A stretch of 64,000 nt of DNA from Nostoc sp. NMS8. GTDB taxonomy: Bacteria; Cyanobacteriota; Cyanobacteriia; Cyanobacteriales; Nostocaceae. A program made the position numbers and the translations under genes. Of this stretch, positions 63,806 to 64,000 are shown piece after piece. Position 1 is the first letter of the stretch, and each line of letters starts with the position of its first letter. The stretch spans positions 1-64,000 of the forward strand of contig NZ_JABXKK010000068.1 in the NCBI RefSeq assembly GCF_017115045.1, written 5' to 3'. The notes under the pieces were generated by a model. It was given only the letters and a program-made list of their open reading frames with translations, was not told where the DNA came from and did no database searches.

Positions 63806-64000
63806 TTATCTGCGATTACGACATTGCAGTGGGTAACGCTTACCCCGCCATGTCGTCCAACCATCTGCGATTTTAGTACGACTGTTGTATTTGAGATACC
63901 AGTTATCTTGTTCTGCACCTAAATAACGAATACCTAAATCCTGTCTTTTTGTGCTGGAAAAACGTTTTCCTAGAGGAACCCACGCACTACCATTATCACT
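63806..64000 (-). CDS. 3' end of an unrecognised gene (partial)
   Basis: An open minus-strand frame runs in from the window edge for 64 codons and stops at 63806. It reads S-D-N-G-S-A-W-V-P-L-G-K-R-F-S-S-T-K-R and later W-Y-L-K-Y-N-S-R-T-K-I-A-D-G-W-T-T-W, ending R-N-R-R. It is basic and aromatic-rich. The family is not recognised. It converges with the deacetylase gene. Confidence 0.55.
   Translation of the reverse strand, partial: SDNGSAWVPLGKRFSSTKRQDLGIRYLGAEQDNWYLKYNSRTKIADGWTTWRGKRYPLQCRNRR

Noticed and set aside
1..64000. tRNA, rRNA, tmRNA or RNase P RNA genes
   Set aside because: No T-loop GTTCGAATC-type signature with a matching acceptor stem, and no conserved RNA core, was recognised in the intergenic regions; a covariance-model scan would be needed to exclude them.

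Overview
The window looks like chromosomal DNA from a filamentous, heterocyst-type cyanobacterium of the Nostoc/Anabaena group. The evidence is the very frequent HIP1 octamer GCGATCGC, a Rubisco activase with a small-subunit-like tail, a cyanobacterial cell-division/protease/chaperone gene set, DUF928/DUF3143/Uma2 families, and many short dispersed repeats and MITE-like elements between genes. No tRNA, rRNA, CRISPR array or complete insertion sequence was recognised.

Layout. 0.2-8.2 kb: GAF protein, Rubisco activase, acetolactate synthase with an added zinc ribbon, an MFS exporter, a small hydrolase-like protein, a ferrochelatase-family protein with a natural poly-His tail, and an FMN reductase. 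8.8-20 kb: ftsH, a secreted DUF928/TPR protein, an inverted topA fragment lying beside an intact type IA topoisomerase, an RTX-like repeat protein, a prolyl-iminopeptidase-like hydrolase, cobK, tenA and a secreted pentapeptide/TPR protein. 20.4-26 kb: a hicAB module, an EgtD-like methyltransferase and a heterodimeric ABC exporter. 26.1-29 kb: an arsenic-resistance block (arsR, small lipoprotein, acr3, arsI, arsC) with visible ArsR-type operators, converging on a large hybrid histidine kinase. That kinase is preceded by a frameshifted XRE regulator.

33-38.7 kb is repeat-rich: duplicated hairpin modules, three MITE-like elements (one with a possible 8-bp target duplication), a broken coiled-coil gene, a bestrophin-like channel, an LSDAT/SLOG protein and an M28 peptidase. 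38.8-43.4 kb is a chaperone block: dnaK, a zinc-finger-less DnaJ and a membrane J-domain protein. It also holds an orphan Phd/YefM antitoxin whose ParE partner is reduced to a stub.

43.5-48.2 kb carries the most unusual locus. It encodes a 1272-aa protein whose N-terminus resembles cargo of cyanobacterial contractile injection systems. This is followed by a long Ala/Gln-rich coiled coil, membrane segments, and a C-terminal domain resembling the colicin E3 16S-rRNA ribonuclease. An unrecognised 295-aa gene 14 bp downstream is the natural immunity candidate. 48.2-55.4 kb: a decayed parD, uppS-cdaA-lysA (cell-wall precursor and c-di-AMP genes), rimI and clpC. 55.5-60.4 kb: a RelE-type toxin-antitoxin pair, a 1.17-k-residue UvrD-type helicase with embedded nuclease and duplicated N-terminal modules, and a Uma2 endonuclease. 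60.6-64 kb: a DUF2330/RnfD-like pair, a polysaccharide deacetylase, and the 3' end of a gene running off the window.

How the genes fit together: most are ordinary housekeeping or stress genes in short units. The accessory layer consists of one arsenic island, two intact and two decayed toxin-antitoxin modules, the toxin/immunity candidate and the helicase-nuclease. All functional statements come from motif recognition by eye; no database search was run.
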